From Chryseobacterium gleum (GTDB taxonomy: Bacteria > Bacteroidota > Bacteroidia > Flavobacteriales_D > Crocinitomicaceae), in assembly GCA_943326825.2 (NCBI GenBank), contig CALPUT020000181.1:1-5688 (forward strand): DNA of 5,688 nt. Direction: 5' to 3'. The notes under the pieces are model-generated. The model saw only the letters and a program-made list of their open reading frames with translations, had not been told where the DNA came from and did not search any database. Each line of letters begins with the position of its first letter. Position 1 is the stretch's first letter. The position numbers were made by a program, and so were the translations under genes. Shown piece after piece: positions 1-5,257 of this stretch.

Positions 1-128
1 ACGCTAAATTTGCAAAGATGTCATTTGCTTCTGTCTATCCGCTTTACATCAATAAAATTGAAAGAATCAATCAACCAAAAGTAAGTAAATATATTTCAGT
101 CGAAAAAAATCAATTTGAACTTGTTTAA
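1..128 (+). pseudogene. 3' part of a DUF2200-family gene, apparently truncated
   Basis: The frame is open from position 3 to a TAA at 126-128, giving 41 visible residues; the start lies left of the window. The first part contains AKMSFASVYPLY followed by INKIER, which I recognise as the N-terminal signature of DUF2200 proteins (typically AKMTFASVYPLYvxKvEkKGRTKeEL). Family members are roughly 110-120 residues and continue with a WLTG motif and a C-terminal YLDKL-like helix. Here the match ends after about 25 residues and an unrelated, Asn/Lys-rich tail of about 20 residues leads to the stop. I see no WLTG-like continuation in any forward frame up to 302, so a simple frameshift does not restore the gene. 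The likely reading is a 3' deletion leaving a remnant. The function of DUF2200 is unknown. Family assignment is from memory of the motif. Confidence 0.6.
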
Positions 129-246
129 ATTATGTAGATTGGATATGTAATAACTACTTTACTGAAAATAATCATAAAATTTTAAATAATAAAAGCTAAG
201 ATGTTTTGTAATTTAATTATATTTAAAAATTAAGTGAGTCGAGTAA

Positions 247-300
247 ATGCATAAAAAAAACATGGCGTATCTGAAAAGCCTAATGAGTAAGAAAATTTAA
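247..300 (+). CDS. possible 17-codon upstream mini-ORF
   Basis: An ATG at 247 opens a 17-residue frame (MHKKNMAYLKSLMSKKI) whose TAA at 298-300 lies only two bases before the ATG of the membrane-protein gene at 303. An in-frame TAA immediately precedes it (244-246), so it is not the visible end of a longer frame. The basic, Met-rich peptide resembles nothing I can name. The tight spacing would allow translational coupling to the next gene. A chance ORF in AT-rich DNA is the main alternative, and a decayed piece of the upstream DUF2200 gene is a weaker one. Confidence 0.25.
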   Translation: MHKKNMAYLKSLMSKKI

Positions 301-302
301 AT

Positions 303-734
303 ATGGGAAAAATTGGAATTACTGAATTACTACTAATAATAATAGTGATGTTATTATTATTTTTATTACCTTTTATATTGTATTTAGTTACACTTCAGAA
401 TACGCTTAAAGAAATCAAACCTGAAAATAGAAAAATGCAACCTGGTAAAGTATGGTTAATGTTTATTCCTCTGTTCAGTTTGGTTTGGCATTTTATTATG
501 ATTAATCGAATTTCAGACTCATTAAAACTTGAGTTTAATTCTAGAGGTATACATACTCATGAAAATAGACCAGGTTTCGGTATTGGTTTAGCTCAATGCA
601 TTTTATTTTGTTGTGGAATAATTCCAGTACTCGGTATTCTTTCTTCTATAGCAGGTTTAATTTGCTGGATTATCTATTGGTCAAAAATTCATGGTTTTAA
701 GACAAAACTTCAATATAGTAATTCACATTTATAA
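303..734 (+). CDS. small four-helix membrane protein, function unknown
   Basis: This encodes 143 residues with four hydrophobic segments at about 8-29, 50-67, 93-111 and 113-127, so it is an inner-membrane protein. Between helices 1 and 2 lies a polar stretch with LQNTLKEIKPENRKMQPGKVW; between helices 2 and 3 is a polar loop (SDSLKLEFNSRG and ENRPGFGIGLA); after helix 4 comes a short basic tail (CWIIYWSKIHGFK). The pattern of a 'PENR-M-PG-VWL' motif, a 'RPGFGIGLA' motif and a 'CWIIYW-KI' ending is one I associate with small uncharacterised Bacteroidota membrane proteins; no biochemical role is known to me. The ATG at 303 is directly followed by the hydrophobic N-terminus and has no clear Shine-Dalgarno sequence, which is usual in this phylum. 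It stands alone, converges on the DUF4340 gene, and ends in the shared terminator. No convincing promoter was found upstream. Confidence 0.85.
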   Translation: MGKIGITELLLIIIVMLLLFLLPFILYLVTLQNTLKEIKPENRKMQPGKVWLMFIPLFSLVWHFIMINRISDSLKLEFNSRGIHTHENRPGFGIGLAQCILFCCGIIPVLGILSSIAGLICWIIYWSKIHGFKTKLQYSNSHL

Positions 735-771
735 AAAAAATAGGCTTCCTTTTGGGAAGCCTATTTTTTTT
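733..771. terminator. bidirectional intrinsic terminator between convergent genes
   Basis: A perfect 9-bp stem, TAGGCTTCC (741-749) and GGAAGCCTA (755-763), has a five-base TTTTG loop. It is flanked by an A run on the left (733-740) and a T run on the right (764-771). The A/T flanks extend the pairing and give a U tract on either strand. It begins at the stop codon of the 303-734 gene and lies 37 bases past the DUF4340 stop, so it can end both convergent transcripts. Confidence 0.92.
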
Positions 772-807
772 ATATCTCATCTTTGAGACTTAATAATAAA
801 TCGTTTA

Positions 808-1839
808 TTAATTGTTAGGAATCAATTGATCCAAAACTGGAAAGTAAATATTCCCCATTAAAATTGGATTCAAAGCATAATATTGACATTTCACTAATTC
901 ACCATTTTGCAACTCACACCAAAATTTATCAGTATCTGTATTTTCAGTAACTCCAAAATCATTTACTCTAGCTGATTTCGTAGCAATTTTGAACATTCTT
1001 AATTTTGTTGTTTTATGATTTGTTTCAGTTAATGTTAAAACACAGAACGGTTTGCTTTTTTTAACGCTATCAATCTGATTGTTTGATAATTCGTAATTCG
1101 GAATATTGAAATGGATTTTTTCGTAATTTTTTAGGTAACGAAAAGCCATCGCTGTATCGATTTGAGGTAATGGTTTATTTTTATGATAAACAGCTAACTT
1201 GTTGTTTTTATTAACAACTGTAAAACTTCTAAATGGTTCTTGAACATAATTCAAATCAACTTTTGAAATTTCAGTAGGACTTAATGCAAATAAGTTCGTG
1301 CACATCCATTTACGTGGATCAGCATAAAAACGTGGATCAATAATGCCATAAACTCCTTTGATTTTCATCAAGACAGGCAAATCACTTTTCCCAAATTCTT
1401 CTGATTCCAACAACATAATTTGACCTAAATGATCTTGTGTTGCGCTTCCAATATACCATGTTTTTACCCATTCTCCATTTTGAAAAATCTCAACTTTGGT
1501 ATTTTGAGTAATCATCGCCTTGATCGTGTTTTCTCTTGAGTTTTCAGGCAAATAACCTTTAAATTCAATATTTTTAAAAGCATCTAAAATAAATGCGACA
1601 CTTTCTTGTTGAATACAATCACCATCATTTCTCGTCCAAATCTTCCCTTTTTTAACCATTTCAAATTTGTTACCTGTATGGTCAGTTATAATTATTCTAT
1701 CTACTGTATTGATATCATCGATATTGAACATGATTAATTCCGTATCGATTGTACCTTGATCAGATGCTAAATCATATGCAAACCAACCTAGAGTTGAGAT
1801 AGCAATTATTGAAACAAATAAAATTAGAAGTTTTTTCAT
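808..1839 (-). CDS. DUF4340-type membrane-anchored periplasmic protein of the gldFG operon
   Basis: A 343-residue protein. Residues 1-24 are a Lys-Lys start followed by a single hydrophobic segment (LLILFVSIIAISTLGWFAY), an uncleaved anchor or signal sequence that places the rest in the periplasm. The body reads like DUF4340: a repeated beta-rich pattern in which a 'vDRIIITDhtGNkfEMVKKGKIWTRN' block (46-71) is followed by a helix (QQESVAFILDAFKNIEFKGYLPE, 77-99) and a 'KTWYIGSATQDHLGQIMLLE' strand pair (126-145). 'YGIIDPRFYADPRKWMCTNLFAL' (164-186) and 'ISKVDLNYVQEPFRSFTV' (191-208) begin a second, similar lobe. Its ATG lies 9 bases after the gldG stop, so it is the last gene of the gldF-gldG operon. 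DUF4340 proteins commonly sit beside GldG-like subunits in diverse bacteria, which suggests an accessory role in that transporter. The role is inferred from context; the family assignment is from pattern recognition. Confidence 0.85.
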   Translation of the reverse strand: MKKLLILFVSIIAISTLGWFAYDLASDQGTIDTELIMFNIDDINTVDRIIITDHTGNKFEMVKKGKIWTRNDGDCIQQESVAFILDAFKNIEFKGYLPENSRENTIKAMITQNTKVEIFQNGEWVKTWYIGSATQDHLGQIMLLESEEFGKSDLPVLMKIKGVYGIIDPRFYADPRKWMCTNLFALSPTEISKVDLNYVQEPFRSFTVVNKNNKLAVYHKNKPLPQIDTAMAFRYLKNYEKIHFNIPNYELSNNQIDSVKKSKPFCVLTLTETNHKTTKLRMFKIATKSARVNDFGVTENTDTDKFWCELQNGELVKCQYYALNPILMGNIYFPVLDQLIPNN

Positions 1840-1848
1840 CAGATGATT

Positions 1849-3633
1849 TTAGTAACGTGTGTATTTTCTTTTTCTAAGATAATAAAGAACAAAGCCTAAC
1901 ATTAGTATTGATAGACAAGGCACCAAAATATTAATCACTTTATAGAACCCAGCGTTTGCTTTCACTTTTTCATTGTCAATTTCATGAATGTCAATTTGAC
2001 GACTTCTAATATCCAAAACCGTATTATCTCCCATCATATAATCAACCATGTTTTGAATAAATTCTTGATTTCCGAAATACAATGGAATTCCTAATTCAGC
2101 TAATTTAGGATCTAATCGTAAATTATTTAATTTTGAAGGACGATACATAAACTGAGAATTCATTTCATTTTTCATTGAATCATAATCATTCTCAAGAAAA
2201 CGACCATTTCCAACCAATAAAACTTTACCCTCTTTTTTACTTGCTTCTAAATAACGAGAGTTCGGATCTTTTGCAAATGCTTCAACTATTCTATTTTTAT
2301 AGTGTGAATCGAACTTACCTTCAGATAAACCTGCTAAACAAATTTTATTGTTTTCATCTTTTGGATTTTGAACCAATTGAGGATTTTGACCGTAATTCAT
2401 CGATAAACCTAGACTTACCATAGGGGCCATTCCAGTTCTTGTTGAATTTGTAGAGGAAGTTAAAATTGGTGTTAGACGGTTATTGCTATTTCCTACAAAT
2501 TGTACCTCATTCACATATTTTAAAGATACAGGCTCTAAGTTTCTAGCAATTGGATGACTAGTAGGAGTTGCTAAAACATGAAAGAACCAAGGAATCAACG
2601 AAACTTTTGCCAACGGAACAGGCTTTGGAGCGCAATTCACATCAATCACATAATTATCATTTAATTTTAATCCATAATCAAATAACATTTTATCTAAACC
2701 GGTTGCATAACGAACCGTATGAACTGTTCCTTTCATATCCAATGAATCTTCGTTTAAATAAAGTGCGTCCATGAAACACATTAAACGTCCACCTCGCATT
2801 AAGAATTGATCTATAATGTATAAATCTTTGTCCGAAAAAGGTGCTCTTGGTCGTGCAATAACTAATCCATCAACACCATCTAATGCAGCAATAGAGTCAT
2901 TTAATGTCACGTCTTTAATAGCATAATTCGGAGAAATTAATGCTCTAGCTCTTTGCGTCTCTGCGAACGTTAACTCCCCATGACCTTGCAAAAAAGCAAT
3001 ACGTTGACGTTTCTCAATGATTGAACGTTTAAACGTACTGATTAACATATACTCTAAATTGTTAATCGCATTTTGAACCATTTGACCAAAGGCAGGATCA
3101 TTTAAATTATAGGGTTTACCAGGAGGTGTTCCTGGTAAAAGTTGAATCGTATTGACAGTATAGCCTTTGTAATCAATAACTGCTCCTGGCCAAATTAACA
3201 ATTGGTTTTGAGCACCATCTTTCATATACGTTACATCCATCGGGATAATCCCTTTCCCTTTGTCGTAAATCTCTTCAAAAAGTTCTTGTTGCTCTTTTTC
3301 AGTTCCAGATAATGGATTAACAAATTGATATTCAATCTTTTTACCTGCAATTTGTCTAAATTCTTTTAATTTATCATCTAACGCATTTTTAAATAATTTC
3401 AATTCAGAAGGTAAATTACCTGCTAAGAATATTTTAATCGATAATCTATCTGTAAAAACAGTGTCATTTTGCAGAAATAACTCTGTTCCTTCTGAAAGAG
3501 AATAACGTTGATCTTCTGTCATATCCCAACGTTTATTTAGGAACGAAAAGATAATATTAATAATGATTATCCCAACAATGACAATTAATAAAAATGCCCA
3601 GTTGAAAATCCCTTTAAAGTTTTTATTAGTCAT
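1849..3633 (-). CDS. gldG: GldG-type ABC transporter auxiliary subunit (gliding-motility-associated)
   Basis: A 594-residue protein with one membrane helix at each end (about 13-32 and 566-585) and a large extracytoplasmic domain between, the architecture of GldG. After helix 1 comes the characteristic 'RWDMTEDQRYSLSEGT' (35-50), then an ABC_transp_aux-like domain with 'RIAFLQGHGELT' (211-222), 'GLVIARPRAPFSDKDLYIIDQFLMRGGRLM' split over 256-285, and 'HPIARNL' (360-366). A basic C-terminal tail (RKRKYTRY) should be cytoplasmic. The length is close to flavobacterial GldG. In Flavobacterium johnsoniae GldA, GldF and GldG form an ABC transporter of unknown substrate linked to gliding; the trio is absent from some gliding Bacteroidota, so presence here does not prove motility. 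The ATG at 3633 is 7 bases after the gldF stop and has no evident Shine-Dalgarno sequence, suggesting coupled translation. Confidence 0.95.
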   Translation of the reverse strand: MTNKNFKGIFNWAFLLIVIVGIIIINIIFSFLNKRWDMTEDQRYSLSEGTELFLQNDTVFTDRLSIKIFLAGNLPSELKLFKNALDDKLKEFRQIAGKKIEYQFVNPLSGTEKEQQELFEEIYDKGKGIIPMDVTYMKDGAQNQLLIWPGAVIDYKGYTVNTIQLLPGTPPGKPYNLNDPAFGQMVQNAINNLEYMLISTFKRSIIEKRQRIAFLQGHGELTFAETQRARALISPNYAIKDVTLNDSIAALDGVDGLVIARPRAPFSDKDLYIIDQFLMRGGRLMCFMDALYLNEDSLDMKGTVHTVRYATGLDKMLFDYGLKLNDNYVIDVNCAPKPVPLAKVSLIPWFFHVLATPTSHPIARNLEPVSLKYVNEVQFVGNSNNRLTPILTSSTNSTRTGMAPMVSLGLSMNYGQNPQLVQNPKDENNKICLAGLSEGKFDSHYKNRIVEAFAKDPNSRYLEASKKEGKVLLVGNGRFLENDYDSMKNEMNSQFMYRPSKLNNLRLDPKLAELGIPLYFGNQEFIQNMVDYMMGDNTVLDIRSRQIDIHEIDNEKVKANAGFYKVINILVPCLSILMLGFVLYYLRKRKYTRY

Positions 3634-3640
3634 CTTAAGC

Positions 3641-4372
3641 TTATTTTTTCAATGATTTAATGACTGTTAATGCCGCAAATATGAACAATCCAATGATTGA
3701 AATAAAGTAAAACACATCCGCTGTATCAATTACACCTCTTTTTATAGAATCATAATGATATGTCATACCGCAATACTTAATAACTGAATCGAAACTTCCC
3801 ATTAAGTTGAAAGATCCAATCAATGTAAGGCCATCATAGAAAATCCAACACATAAACATACCCAAAATGAAAGCAACGATTTGACTACTTGTAATTGCTG
3901 AAGCAAAAATCCCTATTGCTATAAATGTTGAACCCAATAAGATTAATCCGATGTAAGATGTAAATGTTGCACCACTGTCAATAATGCCAATCGGTTTCCC
4001 TAGGTAATACATTGAAATATAATAAACTATAGTTGGAATAATTGCAATTACTAACAATGTAACACCTGCAAAATATTTCGCTAATATGATTTGTAAATCA
4101 GAAATCGGTCTTGTAAAAAGAAGTTCAATCGTTCCTGTTCTCCTTTCTTCTGCAATAGAACGCATTGTAATTGCAGGGATTAGGATAAGGAAAATAAATG
4201 GTGAAAGGTTAAAGAAAGGAATTAAATCCGCTTCTGAACCTTGTAAAAGATTGGTGTCTTCTGAAATTACCCAGTGAAAAAGGCCTGATGCAATCAAATA
4301 GATTAGGATAAAAACATATCCAATTATTGAGCTTAAGAAACTTCTAATTTCTTTGAAATATAATGCTTTCAT
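3641..4372 (-). CDS. gldF: GldF-type ABC-2 permease (gliding-motility-associated)
   Basis: A 243-residue ABC-2-type integral membrane subunit with six predicted helices at about 18-37, 56-70, 100-122, 137-160, 163-183 and 219-238. The signature 'RSIAEERRTGTIELLFTRPI' (71-90) between helices 2 and 3 is the coupling segment typical of GldF/NosY-like permeases. The start MKALYFKEI matches the usual GldF N-terminus, and 243 residues is the normal family length. The frame remains open to a TTG at 4411, but that would add 13 atypical residues and fall within a few bases of the predicted transcription start, so the ATG at 4372 is preferred. A GAGG lies 11 bases upstream of it, somewhat far for a Shine-Dalgarno. 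It is first in the operon with gldG and the DUF4340 gene. The partner ATPase (GldA) is not in this window, which matches its separate location in known flavobacteria. Confidence 0.95.
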   Translation of the reverse strand: MKALYFKEIRSFLSSIIGYVFILIYLIASGLFHWVISEDTNLLQGSEADLIPFFNLSPFIFLILIPAITMRSIAEERRTGTIELLFTRPISDLQIILAKYFAGVTLLVIAIIPTIVYYISMYYLGKPIGIIDSGATFTSYIGLILLGSTFIAIGIFASAITSSQIVAFILGMFMCWIFYDGLTLIGSFNLMGSFDSVIKYCGMTYHYDSIKRGVIDTADVFYFISIIGLFIFAALTVIKSLKK

Positions 4373-4418
4373 TTTTAAATTGACCTCGTATTTTTTAAAT
4401 GTAAAATTCAACGAACTA

Positions 4419-4448
4419 CAAAAATAAGATTTCCTAGCAAAACATCAA
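4419..4448 (-). promoter_or_regulatory. gldF: promoter candidate for gldF-gldG-DUF4340
   Basis: On the minus strand, TTG at 4448-4446 is followed after 19 bases by TATTTTTG (4426-4419), a full match to the Bacteroidota -7 consensus TAnnTTTG with its -33 TTG at an accepted spacing. Transcription would begin near 4412-4415, giving a leader of about 40 bases before the gldF ATG at 4372. Confidence 0.65.
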
Positions 4449-4492
4449 TAAAGGAAAGTCTATATTTATCAATTAGTTTACCTATCTAAAAC

Positions 4493-4520
4493 AAAAAAGC
4501 TGTCATACGACAGCTTTTTT
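4493..4520. terminator. orphan intrinsic-terminator-like hairpin
   Basis: The stem GCTGTC (4499-4504) and GACAGC (4509-4514) has an ATAC loop and is flanked by six A's on the left and six T's on the right, so the pairing extends to 12 bp and gives a U tract on both strands. No recognisable gene ends here: gldF points away on the left and nothing convincing is encoded on either strand to the right until the metX leader. It may insulate the gldF promoter from minus-strand transcription, end a short unannotated RNA, or be left from a lost gene. Confidence 0.8.
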
Positions 4521-4525
4521 AATCT

Positions 4526-4543
4526 AACTAAACTAAACTAACT
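4526..4543. repeat. short AACTA tandem repeat
   Basis: Three perfect contiguous AACTA units (4526-4540) followed by a partial ACT, just beyond the orphan terminator hairpin. It is too short to assign a role and may be slippage in AT-rich DNA. Confidence 0.6.
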
Positions 4544-4759
4544 TGAAAATCTTTATAACACAGGCACTACTCTGCTTGATTTTCTATACTAAACTATGAA
4601 TTTACATTTTAAGTATTTTTTATTACTGTAATCCTCAACTTTAATTATTTAATAAAAAGTTTAACTGAGTAAACTTATTTATTGAAAAATAAGGCAATGT
4701 TGCTTTCAAATAATTAGGAGCTTCTATATTACAATCATAATTTTATACAGTGAATTTAA

Positions 4760-4787
4760 AATTTTTCATGTTGTTCAATGAAAAATT
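4760..4787. repeat. 10-bp perfect inverted repeat
   Basis: AATTTTTCAT (4760-4769) and ATGAAAAATT (4778-4787) are exact reverse complements separated by 8 bases. In RNA this would be an AT-rich hairpin without a following clean U tract, so it is not a convincing terminator. It could be a protein-binding site or part of an unannotated RNA. Confidence 0.65.
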
Positions 4788-4823
4788 CCATTATTTATAG
4801 AGTGAAATACATAGTTCTACTAT

Positions 4824-4857
4824 TTAATTCATAAGTAGTTCTACTTAGTAGAATTAA
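4824..4857. repeat. long imperfect palindrome upstream of the metX promoter, possible operator
   Basis: An outer pair TTAATTC (4824-4830) and GAATTAA (4851-4857) encloses an inner pair TAAGTAG (4832-4838) and CTACTTA (4841-4847) around a TT centre, giving 14 paired positions with one small asymmetric bulge. A second overlapping inverted repeat, TTCTAC-TTA-GTAGAA, covers 4839-4853, and the 10-mer TAGTTCTACT occurs twice (4812-4821 and 4836-4845). It ends 13 bases before the -33 element of the putative metX promoter, a place suited to a regulator. No regulator gene is present in the window. Confidence 0.5.
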
Positions 4858-4870
4858 TTATCCTTAAAAA

Positions 4871-4903
4871 TTTGGAGAATCGGAAATATTTTCGGAATAT
4901 TTG
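4871..4903 (+). promoter_or_regulatory. metX: promoter candidate for the SAM riboswitch-metX transcript
   Basis: TTTG at 4871-4874 is followed after 21 bases by AATATTTG (4896-4903), one mismatch from the Bacteroidota -7 consensus TAnnTTTG. The predicted start is near 4907-4910, placing the riboswitch about 25 bases into the transcript. An imperfect direct repeat CGGAAATATT / CGGAATATTT (4881-4890, 4893-4902) overlaps the spacer and the -7 element. Confidence 0.5.
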
Positions 4904-4910
4904 CAAAGCA

Positions 4911-4928
4911 TTTCCACAGCGGTGGAGA
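4911..4928 (+). other. hairpin at the predicted 5' end of the metX transcript
   Basis: TTTCCAC (4911-4917) pairs with GTGGAGA (4922-4928), including one G-U pair, around an AGCG tetraloop. It is strikingly GC-rich for its surroundings and would start within a few bases of the predicted transcription start, ahead of the riboswitch P1 stem. It may protect the 5' end of the RNA, or the DNA may be a protein-binding site. Confidence 0.5.
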
Positions 4929-4932
4929 ATAT

Positions 4933-5056
4933 GTTTATAAAGAAGAGGTAAGAGACAGGCTCAATGATCCTCTGGCAACCAACTTAAAGTCCGTCTTTTG
5001 ACGGGTTGGAAAACCGGTGCCAATTCCTGATCCCGAATATTCGGGAAAATATAAAT
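4933..5056 (+). ncRNA. SAM-I (S-box) riboswitch aptamer
   Basis: All main elements of the SAM-I aptamer can be traced. P1 is TTTATA (4934-4939) with TATAAA (5050-5055), with a possible G-U at the base. P2 has an outer AGAGG (4944-4948) with CCTCT (4969-4973) and an inner GAG-ACAGG-CTC (4952-4962), matching the consensus GGGAcuGGCCC, followed by the AATGA kink-turn region. The invariant GGCAACC (4974-4980) pairs with GGTGCC (5016-5021) as P3, capped by a CCGTC/GACGG hairpin (4991-5004). The conserved AATTCC follows (5022-5027), and AGG (4957-4959) with CCT (5026-5028) can form the pseudoknot. P4 is a perfect TCCCGA-ATAT-TCGGGA hairpin (5031-5046). Binding of S-adenosylmethionine to this class normally represses methionine genes, consistent with the metX that follows. 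No clear intrinsic terminator follows, so the expression platform is not obvious. Confidence 0.95.
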
Positions 5057-5069
5057 TAATAGTATAAAA

Positions 5070-5180
5070 ATGGAAAAAAGTACAACATTTACCGCATTTG
5101 CTTTCAATTCTCAAATTGAAAAATTCAACTTCTCTTTTATTTTATTAAACATTTTTTTTAGTATGTGCTGCTGCATGTAA
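5070..5180 (+). CDS. candidate Cys/Met-rich leader peptide between riboswitch and metX
   Basis: The ATG at 5070 lies 14 bases after the 3' strand of riboswitch P1 and opens a 36-residue frame ending in TAA at 5178-5180. The peptide begins MEKSTTFTAFAF, has a hydrophobic stretch rich in Phe, Ile and Leu, and ends with the codons ATG TGC TGC TGC ATG before the stop, that is Met-Cys-Cys-Cys-Met. Two Met and three Cys in the last five codons are far above chance for an AT-rich Phe/Lys/Asn-rich background, and these are amino acids of the pathway the downstream gene serves. This is how transcription- or translation-attenuation leader peptides look: ribosomes would pause at the end of the ORF when charged Cys- or Met-tRNA is scarce. 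Inside the ORF, TTTCAATT (5102-5109) pairs perfectly with AATTGAAA (5114-5121), and part of the second arm can instead pair with TTCAA (5124-5128). A functional Cys-rich micropeptide or a chance ORF are alternatives. Confidence 0.6.
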   Translation: MEKSTTFTAFAFNSQIEKFNFSFILLNIFFSMCCCM

Positions 5181-5257
5181 TCTAAAAACCAAATCTTTTA
5201 AACTTTTCTTTAAGTTTTCTCTTTCGATTTATTGTTTAATTTAATACTAGAAACATC

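Larger units (their letters stand above)
4521..4870. other. AT-rich gene-free region with repeats
   Basis: No start-initiated frame of meaningful length appears on either strand; the ATG-initiated forward frames I traced are only about 6-11 codons. One minus-strand frame stays open without a start for about 33 codons, ending at a TAA at 4643-4641, and could be a chance frame or a decayed C-terminus. The region contains three contiguous AACTA units (4526-4540), an inverted repeat at 4760-4787 and a longer one at 4824-4857. No tRNA or recognised RNA family was seen. Confidence 0.6.

Noticed and set aside
201..225. TTTG and TATATTTA as a promoter for the 303-734 gene
   Set aside because: The spacing is only about 9 bases, far short of the 17-23 expected, and the -7 element lacks the final G.
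2175..2423. Forward-strand open frame of 82 codons
   Set aside because: It lies wholly inside gldG on the opposite strand, has no recognisable domain, and gldG is well supported by family motifs.
2568..2774. Forward-strand open frame of 68 codons
   Set aside because: It is antisense to gldG, with His/Asn/Leu-rich composition typical of a shadow frame and no motif.
4086..4277. Forward-strand open frame of 63 codons
   Set aside because: It is antisense to the conserved coupling segment of gldF and has no features of its own.
4641..4742. Minus-strand open stretch of about 33 codons
   Set aside because: It has no start codon and no recognised homology; it is kept only as a possible decayed C-terminus within the gene-free region.
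5031..5046. TCCCGA/TCGGGA hairpin as an intrinsic terminator
   Set aside because: It sits exactly where P4 of the SAM-I aptamer belongs, and only a short A-rich stretch follows on the plus strand, not a U tract.
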